Shown here: one piece after another, positions 45,775 through 57,479 of the stretch | Layout: every line of letters begins with the position of its first letter | How positions within the stretch are numbered: position 1 is the first letter of the stretch | NCBI GenBank assembly: GCA_029990175.1 | Contig: JARKIP010000042.1 | Location: 248,001 to 312,000, forward strand | DNA length: 64,000 nucleotides | Source: Petunia secreta | Taxonomy: Eukaryota; Streptophyta; Magnoliopsida; Solanales; Solanaceae | Reading direction: 5' to 3' | Notes under the pieces: model-generated | Seen by the model: only the letters and a program-made list of their open reading frames with translations | What the model was told of the DNA's origin: nothing | Databases searched by the model: none | Position numbers and translations under genes: made by a program

Positions 45775-48700
45775 TTTGTCTTGCAGGCTGGAGTGAGGGA
45801 GAACAACTCAAGCTGGATTCTTGATAGCAGTTGTTCTAGGCACATGACAGGAGATAGAAGAAACTTTCTCTCACTCGCAGCATTTCAATGAGGCAGTGTG
45901 GCCTTCGGAGGAGGAAAAAGTGGTCAGATAGTAGGCATTGGAAAGATTGGGAGATCTCTGGAGTATGCAATTGAAAATGTTTACTGTGTGGATGGTCTTA
46001 GACACAATTTACTAAGTATCTCCCAACTGTGTGACAGAGGAAACGAAGTGAGCTTCTCATCTGTAGGATGCATCGTAAAGAACCTACAGAGTGGAGAAGT
46101 AGTGATGGAAGGAAAAAGGGTGAACAATGTATACAAGGCATCACTGAAGTCCTTACCTGAAAACAATCTGACATGCTTGAATGTGCAAGAAAGTGACTCT
46201 CAGCTGTGGCACAAAAGACTGGGTCATGCAAGTCTCTCTCAGTTAAATAAGCTGGCGTCGAAGGAACTGGTTCGCGGATTGCCAAGAAAGAAATTTGAAA
46301 ACATAAAAATGTGTGATGCCTGTGTAAAGGGAAAGCATGTGAGAACGTCGTTCAAATCAAAGAAAGTGGTCAGCACAACAAAGCCACTGGAGCTGGTACA
46401 TATGGATCTGTGTGGACCTATGAGAGTTAGGAGCAGAGGAGGAAAGAGGTTTGTGCTCGTAATTGTTGACGACTACTCAAGGTATACATGGACCTTGTTC
46501 TTGGTCTCTAAGGATGAAGCCTTTGAGAGTTTTAAAGACTGGGCTGGTGTAGTTCAGAAAATACTAAGTCTTGAACTCATCAGTATTAGATCTGATCATG
46601 GAACTGAGTTTGAAAATTCAAAATTTTCTGAGTATTGTGCAAGGAACAACATAGATCACAACTTCTCTGCACCAAGAACTCCCCAACAAAACGGGGTGGT
46701 CGAGAGGAAGAACAGGTCGTTGGAGGATATGGCTAGAACTAAGTTGCTATCAAGTGGACTAGCAAGAAACTTTTGGGCTGAAGCTGTAAACACTGCATGT
46801 TACTTGCTGAACAGGTGTTCCGTCAGAGCAATTCTTGACAAAACTCCATATGAGCTACTCAGAGGTAGAAAGCCAAATATTGCTCACCTAAGGCCTTTTG
46901 GTTGTAAATGCTTCGTTCACAACAATGGCAAGGAACCCTTGGGAAAGTTTGATGCTAGGAGTGATGAGGCAATATTTTTGGGATATTCTACTCAAAGTAA
47001 GGCATACAAGGTGCTCAACAGAAGAACACAAGTAGTAGAAGAAAGTATGCATGTTGTATTTGATGAATCAGATAAGGAAATGGAAGAAACTGATGCAGAT
47101 GATCAAGTGATTGGCTTAAGGAGAGAAGAAAGCATAGATGAACTGGAAGACTCAGACGAAAAAGAGAATCCAGTCACATCAGATGAAGGAGTCAACCTGA
47201 CAGGGGGAACTTCTGATGAAGCTGACAGTCCAGAAAGTAAAGAAGAATCGGCCCAAGACAATGTTGCAGGTCCTTCCAGTCAGATTCAGATCAAGCCATG
47301 GAATCATCAAAGTTCTCACCCCTTGGAGAATGTCCTATCTGAACTGGACACAGGAATTATGACCAGGTCAGCATTGAAGAACTTCTGTGCATTCTTTGCC
47401 TTCCTCTCATCTTTGGAACCAAAGAATATAAAAGAAGCTCTAGAAGATCCAGACTGGATTCTGGCTGTGCAGGAGGAACTTCATCAATTTGAAAGAAGCA
47501 AGGTGTGGCACCTAGTTTCCAAGCCGAAGGACAGGTCCATAATTGGAACAAAATGGGTGTTTAGAAACAAGTTGGATGAATATGGCATAGTTACAAGAAA
47601 CAAGGCAAGGCTGGTTGTTTAAGGGTATAGTCAGGAAGAAGGAATAGATTATGATGAAACCTTTGCACCAGTTGCAAGGATGGAAGCTATTAGGATGCTG
47701 ATTGCTTTTGCCACATACATGGAATTCACACTGTATCAGATGGATGTAAAGAGTGCCTTTCTAAATGGCTACCTGAATGAGGAAGTTTATGTGATGCAGC
47801 CTCCAGGTTTTGTGAGCAATGAATTCCCTGATCATGTTTACAAACTGGACAAGGCTTTATATGGTTTGAAGCAAGCTCCTAGAGCCTGGTATGAAAGACT
47901 CTCAGGTTTACTGATGAAAAATGGTTTTTCAAGGGGTAAAATTGACAACACACTATTTCTCAAGAAGAAAGGAAAAGATCTACTGGTAGTTCAAGTGCAT
48001 GTCGATGATATCATCTTTGGAGCAACTGATGAGGAGCTGAGCAAAGGTTTTGCCGACTTGATGGGAAGTGAGTTTGAAATGAGCATGATGGGTGAATTGA
48101 ATTTCTTCCTTGGGTTGCAGATAAAGCAGACTCCGGAAGGAACTATGATTCACCAGCAAAAATATGTCAAGGAATTGCTGAAGAAATTTGATATGGAAGG
48201 AGCAAAGGAAATGACTACCCCTATTGCACCTGGAACAAAGCTGGATATGGACGAACTCGGTCCTTCGACAAATGAGACGAAATATAGAGGAATCATTGGC
48301 TCACTTCTTTATCTCACAGCAAGCCGACCTGACATAGTATACAGCGTAGGACTGTGTGCCAGATTTCAGTCAAAGCCTAAGGAATCACACTTGACAGCTG
48401 TGAAGAGAATCACGAGATACTTGAAAGGGACTCAGGATTTATGCCTTTGGTATCCCAGAGGAGGAACTTTTGAACTCATTGGTTTTGCTGATGCAGATTA
48501 TGCAGGTCATTTGGTGGACAGGAAAAGCACTTCAGGAATGGCACATTTCCTAGGTCCTTGTTTGGTGTCATGGGCTACAAAGAAACAAAACTCAGTTGCC
48601 TTATCAACGGCTGAAGCTGAGTATGTGGCAGCTGCTTCATGCTGTTCACAACTGCTATGGATCAAGCAACAACTGGAAGACTTTGGTATCAAGTGTGGGG

Positions 48701-48945
48701 CAGTGCCAATTTTCTGTGACAATACTAGTGCAGTGAACATTGCCAAGAACCCAGTCCAACATAAAAGAACTAAGCACATTGATATTAGACACCATTTTCT
48801 GAGAGATAATGTGGAAAAGGGTCTGATTACTATGAATTCATGCAGGACTGAAGATCAAATTGCTGACATATTTACCAAAGCTTTGAACAAGGTACAGTTC
48901 GAGAGGAACAGGTTGGAGTTAGGGATGACCAAAATACACGGATGA
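45775..48945 (+). pseudogene. pol of the SIRE-type element: protease, integrase, RT, RNase H
   Basis: In the same frame as gag. The protease site is DSS (45823-45831) instead of DSG, so the enzyme is probably dead. A TGA at 45889-45891 follows. The pre-integrase zinc region (LWHKRLGHAS ... CDACVKGKH) and integrase (HMDLCGP, RSDHGTEFEN, PQQNGVVERKN) run about 46200-46900. TAA 47620-47622 lies at the RLV(A)QGY site, a likely C-to-T change. In the reverse transcriptase the YVDD motif reads HVDD (47998-48009). RNase H (FADADYAGH, STAEAEYVAA) ends at TGA 48943-48945. Domain identity is certain; function of this copy is not expected. Confidence 0.92.
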
Positions 48946-49582
48946 CCCAGCAGGTAATCCCTTTGTGATTGGCTAGTTAAGTATTCAATGTGTCTGCTAG
49001 AAACTTGTCATTACTGTCTAGTCTAACCTCGTACTTGAATAAGTACTCTCGTTCAGTTGTTTTGAGCACCAGGTACAAATAATGTGATCCCATGAAGAAC
49101 CTACTAAGTTCTGAGAAGGAACCAGTTAAAACATGAGGAATCGTGTCCAGGTACATTCACACTACTCTGTATAATAGAAATCCCAACTAAAGTTAAAATT
49201 GTAAATCATACGTGTGTCATGGGAGAGCCTCCAGGTTCTCATAACCGTCCTAAATTGTAGGAACACATTCTTTTTAGGATAGACCTCTATTTGAATTGCT
49301 TGGACCCCACTCCTTAAAAATGTTCTTTAATTAAAGATCATAACCGTCAAATCTTTAACTCTTCCCGGTTCTCAAAAAGTTCAAAAAGCTGATTTTCTAT
49401 TCTACTCATTACTTCTTGCCTTCCCTAGATAGTGTCAAATCACCGAAACCCTTCCACTTCAACAACACTCTTTCAATCCTTCACAATTCACCCACTTCTC
49501 CTGCTAAACACCAAAATTCTCTCAAACCCTAAAAACAGAAAATTCTTTAGAAATCTCAGAAATCTCTCATAAATCCTTCAAG
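48946..49582. other. spacer between pol and the 3' ORF
   Basis: Non-coding, 637 bases. The C/A-rich part from 49420 to 49580 looks like a leader for the 3' ORF, which would need its own RNA or internal initiation. Confidence 0.5.
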
Positions 49583-51744
49583 ATGTCTGAAAGACCACCT
49601 CCATCCACTCTTGCTCAAAGAATCGCAAGGGCTCGCACCAAATTTCTTCAAAAGGGGGACAAGAAACTGGTAAAGAAGATGAGGTCAAGAGCTGTTCTCT
49701 CGACACCCACTGCACAAAGTTCATCACTATCGCCACATGAGGTAATCCCTGAACCTATTTCATCTACGCCTGTCGGTTTAGTTGATATAAACAGCCCTGG
49801 AATTGTAGAAACTGAAACCCTAGTTACTGAACTAGATAAGATAATGGGTGATGAGGAAAAAGACAGAATAGATAGGGGGAACTCATGTGAGGGGGAACAA
49901 GATAGTAAAAAGAATGAACTTAGGGAAGATGTGCTGGGTCCTGTAGTTGGTGAGTCTGGAGATAAGTTGAATATCACAGAAAGAATAGAAGAACAGTTTA
50001 AGAAACAAAATAATGTTGAAATCCTGAGGGAAGATGTATTAGAGCCAAGTAAGAAAGTTAGTGGAACTGTCGAATGTGTGAAAGAATCTGTGCCTGTAAG
50101 TCCGGCGGGTGGTGGACTTGCTATTGCTGAAGCCTCAGGGGATCTGGGTCAAGAGCCTGTTGTTTGTCCAAATCCTACTGGGGCTGATGATGCAGATTTA
50201 AATTGGACAGATTCTGAGGAGGAAGGGAACAAGGAAGTTGTCTTAGAACAAGAAGAGATAGCCAGGAAAGTTGAAGAACCAAAAAGAAAAAGGAAGTTTG
50301 GTGAAGAGGATGAAAAATTAGCTGTTGAGGAAGAAGAAGAGGAAGTGGTGTTTGTGAAAGAAAATCTAGTGGAGCCTGAGAAAAGAAGAAGGTTAGTGAA
50401 AGGTGAAAAGCCAGTGCTGAAGGCAAGACTGGTTGATGAAGCTAGTGAAGAAGATGATGACAAGTTGGCTAGTGAGCCTGTTGTCAGAAGAGTTGGCACC
50501 AGGTCTGCATTAAAGCAGCAGCTGGAGAAAGTTGAGAAATTAGGAAAGACAGTGACCAATGTGAGAGACAGAGAGGCAAAGAAGAGGGAAGAAGAAGAAA
50601 GGAGAGCTGGTGAAGCAGAGGAGGAGAGTGAGGCTGGGAGCTATGTAGAACCAAGTGACTCTGACACAGATAGTGAGGTGGAGAATAAGAAAAGAAGAAG
50701 AGGAAATGAAGAAGAGGAAATGAAGAAGAAGTGGATAGGGAAGCTTTTTTCTCTAGACATCAGGTGTTGCCAGGCAGCATTCTGCATGATGAAAAGGAGT
50801 TCCATATGAGGTCATTATTGAGGATGATAGGTGATCAGGGTTGGCTTGGACTGTTTGTTAATAAGGACAGGAAGTTGTTTGTGAATGAGGTCAGAGAATT
50901 CTACACTAATTGCAGGATAACAGCCAGGAGAGTGTTTACCACTGTAAGAGGAGTAGAGATAGAGTTTGGGAGACCTGAGCTTGGAGTGATTCTGGACATA
51001 CCTGCTGAAGGTTATTGCAGGTATGTTAAACTGAAATGGCCAAAAAGAACAGATGGAGTCACTCCTCTAGATGTTGTCAGGAAATTTTCAGGGAAACCCA
51101 AACTGAGGAAGGAGAGAAAGGTAGAGAAGAAGGAGATGGAACCTGCACATCAGTTGTTGTTTGAATTTGTGCACAGGTTCCTTCTGCCTAGAGGAGAGAG
51201 GAACTGCGAGGCTAGTGCTTTGGACCTGACATATATGGATCTGCTGGACAGGGGGGTAAAGATTAACTTGCCTGGGCTAATAATTAGGCACATAAAGAGG
51301 ATTGCTGATACAGACCAGAAGCCACATTCTCTTGTGCACTCTTGCATCCTCCAGCAGGTGCTTGAGCATTTTGGGGTTCCTTTAGAAGCTGGGAAGAAGC
51401 CAACCATTCATCAGATGTTTGGGCATAATGTGCTTAAAAATTGCGACTTCTTCAAAGAAAGCAGAGCTTCCAAAAGGCCAATGCAGGTAAAGCAAGAGCA
51501 AGCAGAGGACAGTGAAGAATATGGACCTGATGAGGCCATTGATGCTGTGAAGGAGCTGGAGACAATTGTCCTTGAGGTTAATGCTGAAAATGCAGAGCTC
51601 CACAGACAGCTGAAGGTGAAGGATCAAGAGATTGATCGTTTGAAGATAGACTGCCACAAGTATGAGGCCGAGCTAGTGATGAAGAGGGCCAAAAATACGA
51701 AGCAACTTGAGGCGCTTGTCAAACACTTCAACCTTCAGCTTTGA
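49583..51744 (+). pseudogene. env-position ORF of the SIRE-type element (plant-transposon domain plus coiled coil), one frameshift
   Basis: ATG 49583 opens MSERPPPSTLAQRIARARTK. The first 390 codons are Glu/Lys-rich and low-complexity with basic clusters (KRKRK, KKRRRG) that could direct it to the nucleus. One frame change in the AAGAAGAAG purine run near 50735 leads to the second frame (50731-51744). That part has a globular domain (FGRPELGVILDIP, KINLPGLIIRHIKRI, HQMFGHNVLKNCDFF) of the putative plant transposon type. A C-terminal coiled coil (about 51540-51740) follows. I see no signal peptide or membrane span, so an envelope role is not supported by this sequence. The position matches the ORF called env-like in SIRE elements. 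Function unknown. Confidence 0.7.
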
Positions 51745-52200
51745 TTCTTCCAGTCCTGTCCCCCTACCTCTACCTGATATCTACCCCTTCTCATTCTCCT
51801 GTGATTGCATGTTATGGTTGTTTAAGACAATTTAAATTTGGTTGTGTAACTATTAACAGGGTTGTGCTGATGTCACAATCTGGATGATGATTTTAAATTT
51901 CTTATGCTTATGACTGTTTCTGCTTAAGCAATTGGGTTCTTTGTTGGGCCCTTATTTTGGTATGCCTGTGTTCTTGTCGCTGATGAGCTGCCTTGTGCTT
52001 TAGACTGGATTAAACTGACAGGTTCCTGCAGGTCTTTGAATCTTTTCGATGATGCCAAAAGGGGGAAGAAGGAATGTTGGGGTGTTTGTGACCTAACTCA
52101 TCTGTCTTCATTGTTCTGTTACTTTTGTTTTTTATTTTTGGTTTATGTCTATTCAGGTTCTTAGGCAACATTTGTTTGTCATCATCAAAAAGGGGGAATT
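51745..52200 (+). other. 3' untranslated region and polypurine tract of the SIRE-type element
   Basis: Non-coding. AAAAAGGGGGAA at 52187-52198 is the polypurine tract just before the LTR. A second AAAAGGGGGAAGAAGG tract at 52057-52072 may be an extra plus-strand primer site. Confidence 0.65.
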
Positions 52201-53100
52201 TGTTGAGAGCTGGTTTTGAAGCATGACAAACAGGAAGGACGCCGAGGTTCGTGCAAAGAACCTAGTCCTTGAATTGAAGGGCACGCTTGATCGAAAAGAT
52301 TACGGGTTGCAAATCCCTGTGGAACTAGGAGTAGTGGCGCGTGGTTGTATACATATCCTAGTCAGACTAAAAGAGGCGGTGCCCAGGCTGTGTCTTCGAA
52401 GTGTGAACAAGAGTTAGACTTCAACATGGAAAAGAGTTACTACGAATCCTAACTTACCAAAATTAAGAGGATTCCCTGTAGGACTCAACTAGGGTTACAA
52501 GACTCGTATAAATGGAAGTAGTGGAGACAGCCGAAATTCAGTTATTCACATATAGAGAGTTGAGAGCATACAAAGGCGATCTGAGAACTGTCTACGTGAG
52601 TAAACTGGAGAAGACAACTAATTTGCATGCAGAGTATTTGAGTCTAGATCTCTTGTCTAGGTTCATCGAGTTGTAAGTTGTCATTGTGACGAGCGTTCAT
52701 TGTTTTACCTATTAGCTTATCTTAGAAGCATATGTATTAGGTGAATTCTTTGTGATTACTAGACAAGCTAAAGTGTAGCTTTGATTAGTGATTAGGGTCT
52801 AGAGTGTAGCCCCTTGGTTACAGAGTTTGTAATAAAAAACGTTGCTCTTGTGTTAGTGGATTCAGTTCTAATATCCCAGAGTGTGGGTCGTGGTTTTTCT
52901 CCCTTGAGCAAGGAGTTTTCCACGTAAAGTCCTTGTGTCCTTGGTGCGTGTGGTGTTGTGTTTTCAAATCAGAAGGCAGAAGCAAAAGAGACTGAAGAAC
53001 CCAGTTCTACAGTTGAAGCACAAGGTTCTTGTAACGATAATCGGAAGACACTATTCAACCCCCCCTTCTAGTGCCTTTAGGAGGTGCATAAAGTATAACA
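52201..53100 (+). repeat. 3' LTR of the SIRE-type element
   Basis: 900 bp, pairs with 42497-43400. About 11 substitutions and a shorter C run. Confidence 0.94.
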
Positions 53101-53284
53101 AGACTTTTATACCATAATTTATGCAGTATACCTAAAAGGTATACACCTATAAGGCATAATAAAAGTATACAATAATAAATGGGTATGTTGGGTAAATATT
53201 TTTAGTTTTATGAGTAGTATAATTTTTAATGGGCATGACTTGTAAATACTTTAAATTTCATGGGTATAGAGTGTAAAAATCCCA

Positions 53285-53716
53285 TTTTTTATGACATTCC
53301 CATGCTTTTTGCATAGCTAGGCTTGTCTATTTTATAGTTCGTATTTAGCCCTGCGTGGCAATTGACATATAGCCTAATTGGTGGCTGTTTCTTTACAGCG
53401 TGTAAGGCTTCACTATAAAAGCCTAACACTTAGTCTTATTTCATGGGTTCAGTTTTTACAGGAAAACAAAGAAACAGGCGTTGCCTTTTTGTAGAAGCTT
53501 TCAAACTTCCCTATCTCTTAGACTAAGAACTCATGGATATCATCCCTAGCATGATTCCATAGATTGGTTCTAGTTTCTCTCATTCCTTGGATTATTCCTC
53601 CATGACTATGAGTTTAATTCCATTCTTTCTTCTATTTTTCTGTTCTTCCTAGTCTTCTTTGTTGATTGTTTGCTTGATTTTATCAATATAAATCTTTCAT
53701 AATTCCGCTTGCATCA
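53285..53716 (+). repeat. 5' LTR of the pol-less element, second part
   Basis: Continues the LTR from the T run, ATGACATTCCCATGC to GCTTGCATCA, matching 57733-58165. Confidence 0.9.
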
Positions 53717-53718
53717 GT

Positions 53719-53730
53719 TGGTATCAGAGC
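53719..53730 (+). other. primer binding site of the pol-less element
   Basis: TGGTATCAGAGC, two bases after the LTR. Initiator tRNA-Met type, unlike the primer site of the element at 26330. Confidence 0.88.
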
Positions 53731-55041
53731 TTGGAAAGGGTTTGTTTCCACAACCCCAATCCTGTTCTTCGTGCCTTAGATTAGGTTCTTTAGATTTTCG
53801 GTTTTTATTTAAAAAAAAGAAAAAAAAAGTGAAAAAAAACAAAAAGATCAGCCGCGTATTGTGTTTGGGACACCTAGGTTACAAGAAAACTTTACTAAAG
53901 AAGGGATTTGTTTGAATCTTGAAGTTTTAAACGATTCTTGAAGAATTTCTTGAAGTTCTTAGTGTGTTTCTTGATTTTTAGATTGTTCTTGCTTGATTCT
54001 TGATTTTTCTTGAAGAAGAATACTTGAAAAATTGTTTGAGCAATAAGTCAGCGTATTAGTTGAAGGAAAACGTACTAGAGGACTGATTTTGGAGTGGGAT
54101 TGAAGTTCTCTTGAAGTTCTTGGACAACAACTTGTTGTTCATGGATAGAAGAAGAAGTAGCTTGATCTGTTCTTGAAATTCCACACGTTGATTGGTTGCT
54201 CTAGTTACTGGAATTTTTCTTGTTTAAGGAGCTTAGAGGTTGCATATTATGTGAAGAAGAAAGAAACCCTAAGCCTAGTCTAAGTGGAAAACAACTCCCA
54301 TTCAAAAAGGAGAAGTTTACCCACTTTTCATATAAGGGAATTAGTTTTTCCTTAGGCTTTAGGAGGGTGTTTTGCACGTGTTCCTAAGGGGAAAATCAGC
54401 TTGTTGGACATGTAAAAAGGAGGTGAAAAAGTGGTAAAAGTTGTTCCAATTTGAGTTGGAAAGCAAGGGAAAATAGGGAAAACTTAGCCTACTCAAATAA
54501 GGCTTGTCTTGGGAGCCTATTTAAGGGTAGAAAATCAGATTTCTTTAGGATTTCCTTATTTCTGTGCTTACACCACATCTAGTTAGTAATTCTTAAGTAA
54601 TTTTTCTACTTAAGCTAATTACTAATTTTTGAGCTTGTAGGATTTCGTGCTAAAATTTAAAATTTCCATCTATCGTAGTATTTCTTTGGCTTCTCGTGCT
54701 TACTTTAAAAGAGTCGTCCGTCCATAGAGTCACATAAAATCCACTCTGAACCAATACTTGGACATACTAGTTGATGATTTTTCACCTTAGTTCCTAAGAG
54801 ATAACGGGAAATCTTTGGGTAGGGGTATTCGGAGTGTGAACTCTAAAGAGTGTGAGAGCCACCACTAAAAGTGAGGGAGTGCAAGCGAGGTTGTTTATAC
54901 TAACGTTTTGCTTCCTTGTGTTCTTGATATGTCTTTTGCAGGTACACGGAGCAATAAGGGAGGTATGGTTGGTTATGGAGAAAAATTAGTTGATAGGAGT
55001 TTTTACTACACTCCCAAGGTGACTAAGCTGAAGTAAAGAGA
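53731..55041 (+). other. leader of the pol-less element
   Basis: About 1.3 kb, mostly non-coding. 54681-54775 matches 31332-31427. A short open stretch from ATG 54965 (MVGYGEKLVDRSFYYTP) ends at TAA near 55034, and its frame differs from the main ORF, so an N-terminal part may have been lost by frameshift. Confidence 0.55.
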
Positions 55042-55983
55042 GTGGGAGATCGAGTTTGTAGTCTCACTGCTCTTGATCATTCAGATTCTTACTTAGGTGG
55101 AAATCGGCGAAACATGGAATTGAGTAGGTTCATCATTGAAGTAGATGGGTGTGGAGGATACTTGCTCAAAATTGGTGATACTGATGCCGATTGCATTAGC
55201 ACCTCATTGGTTGAGAAGCTAGGCATACCATGCTATAGGTTGAAACATCCTTATGAGTATAATGGGGTTTGGGTTTCTAAAGCAGCCCGAGTGCTTATCG
55301 CTCAAAAGGATTATGAAGAGTATGTATGGTGTGATGTATACCCAATAACTGTTGATGTTTGATTAGGTGCACTATGATTTCACAACAAAGAGTTTCAATA
55401 CAGTGCTAAGAGAGATGTCTATCTTCTAGGCATGAATCAAAGGGTTTATGAACTTGTACCTAGCATAAAGTGGGGCAAGCTAGCAACTAGTGTGTGCTCT
55501 TGGTCTCCTCAAAGGGGAGAATCTCAAGAACTTCTTCATCCTGTGACTGAAATAGTTCAAACTAAAAGTCCTATAAGCATGAGAATCAGTGGGACAAATG
55601 CAGCAAGTAAAGTGTTGACAACTGTCAACAATGTGAGCCTGAAAACACAAGACTCTAAGTCAAGTGGTTCACCTAAGACGAAGAGGGAATCAAGTGAAGG
55701 TTCTCTAAGTTTCAGCTTTCGGGTTAACGTGAAGACTCCACCTACTCCAGCTAAGGGCATTCTTGGGACTCATCCCAATTCGCCCGAACATGAGATAAAA
55801 AAAATTGAGAGGAGTAAGGGAGTGACCGATGACAATCCTCGAGTGGAAAAAGAAGAGGATGTATTGAGCGATGTGAGTGGGTTGTCACCTTATTCTACAC
55901 TTGACCTTGACAGAAAAATGAGAGGGAGGAGAGAAGATAAAAGAAAAGTTGAGAGTGAGGACACCATTTGTTCTAACAATATT

Positions 55984-56036
55984 TTCTTCTTCTTCTTCTT
56001 CTTCTTCTTCTTCTTCTTCTTCTTCTTCTTCTTCTT

Positions 56037-56066
<30 letters not shown>
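55984..56066 (+). repeat. (TTC)n microsatellite, about 27 units
   Basis: An uninterrupted TTC run of 83 bases lies inside the ORF. It reads as poly-Phe in the upstream frame. It is long enough to vary in length between individuals. Confidence 0.95.
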
Positions 56067-56067
<1 letters not shown>

Positions 56068-57466
56068 GCTATTGTGCAGGGATTCTTGGAGGCAACCGGT
56101 ATTGGAGCCTCAATCATATTCTAAGATGGAAAGACAAGGTGATGATGATTCTCATTGTGCGCTACAAGGTGGAAGAGCTGGTCAAGATACTTCAAGTGCT
56201 TTAAGTGATCAAGGCAGCAACTCGAGTGTAAGTATTAGTTCTTCTTTCTATGAGCCTGGAGAATCCTTGTCTTGTGAGAGTGTTAGTAATAGTGTACTAG
56301 TTGATGGTTTACATGACTACAATGTGTTCGCAACTAGTTTAGAGTCCAATAGTCAGCATGTGTGTGAGCATGAATTACTAGTTGAGAGGGTCTGTAAGCA
56401 GTATTATGATGTGAGCTCTATTTTTCATGAATCTCTCTTTAGTGAAAGTTCTGTTGTTGACCTTGTTTGTGAACCTTGTTATGACACACCACCCATATTT
56501 GATAAGGAGGAAGACGAGTTAATTGATTATCCTATTCTTTCCTTTGATAGTTTGTTTGACAATGGTGGTCTTGTGTGTCGTGGTAAGGATGGAAGTGACC
56601 TAGAGGAGTCTCTAGAGAATGAGATGGATAGGATTGTATATGATGACTCCTTAGGTAATGATGAACCTTGTTTGATACTTCACCTTTGTTAGGTGGTGAG
56701 CTTGAGAAGCTACCTTTAACTAATCCCTTATTTGAGGGTCTATTTAATAGAGGTGGTGATTTGTATCGAACTAGGGTAGAGAGTGAGAGTGAACCTCCAT
56801 GGTGTAGAGAGTTTGATTCCTTAGATATTCCTTTGTTTGAAACTCCAAGTGAGGTGAGTGATTCTTCTAGTAGTCTTAATCATGAGTGTGTGGGTTGTGT
56901 TGATGAAGAACTCATTATTGATGCTTTCCTTAAGAGTTTGTCTATTGAGGAGGATTTTCTTAGAGGTGAATATGGAGGTGAGGACTTATCTCTTGGTGTG
57001 AGTAAGAATGCTTTCAAGAAGGGGAGTGGGGTAGTTGATGTCAGTTGTAGGTTGAACTATTTTTGTTACTCCATTTCATATGTTGATCACGCCTTGGATA
57101 ATAAGCATGCCATAACCATTGTGTCAAATTGCAAGAATCCTACATTGGGGGCTTGGCGTGTAGGTCATCAGTTTAGAGATAATAGGTCCTTTGCTTGTAT
57201 GAGTTTTTATACTTCATGTCCAATTGATCTCTTTGATTGTTGTAGCTATGAGTGCTTTTCATTGTTGTGCCGAGAGCTTATAGTTTCATTTAGAGACATA
57301 TACTTTTTCATTGTTATTGATGCTTGGCTCTATCATAAGAGTGTGTTTTATTCACTATTTGCACTAACCATTGTTGAGCTAACCTGCTCTTGTAGTAGAA
57401 AATTTTGGTTGTGTCTTCCTTTGCTTGCAGGGTTAGATGGTGTGATATCAAGAACGAAATCTTCTC

Positions 57467-57479
57467 AAGAAGGGGAGAA
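57467..57479 (+). other. polypurine tract of the pol-less element
   Basis: AAGAAGGGGAGAA directly abuts the TGATGCAG start of the 3' LTR and lies within the end of the ORF. Confidence 0.8.

Larger units (their letters stand above)
42497..53100 (+). mobile_element. Ty1/copia element of SIRE/Maximus type with an extra 3' ORF
   Basis: A 10.6-kb element with 904- and 900-bp LTRs and a perfect target duplication AGACT (42492-42496, 53101-53105). It has an initiator-Met primer site, gag, pol in copia order, then a separate large ORF before the polypurine tract. A long element with an in-frame stop between gag and pol and an env-position ORF is typical of the SIRE/Maximus lineage. The LTRs differ at about 11 substitutions (1.2%). 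Gag and pol carry several stops. Confidence 0.93.
42295..53284. mobile_element. MITE with TGGGA termini, split by the copia element
   Basis: Left part 42295-42496 begins (T)GGGACACTTAC. Right part 53106-53284 ends GTGTAAAAATCCCA, whose complement begins TGGGATTTTTACAC. Both halves are rich in ATACCCA motifs in opposite orientation. The flanking T runs (8 and 6 T) occupy the target site seen intact in the 3' LTR. An 88-base tandem unit starting AGACT (42404 and 42492) spans the copia insertion point. Confidence 0.7.

Noticed and set aside
55890..56117. minus-strand poly-Lys protein
   Set aside because: Product of reading the TTC microsatellite backwards.
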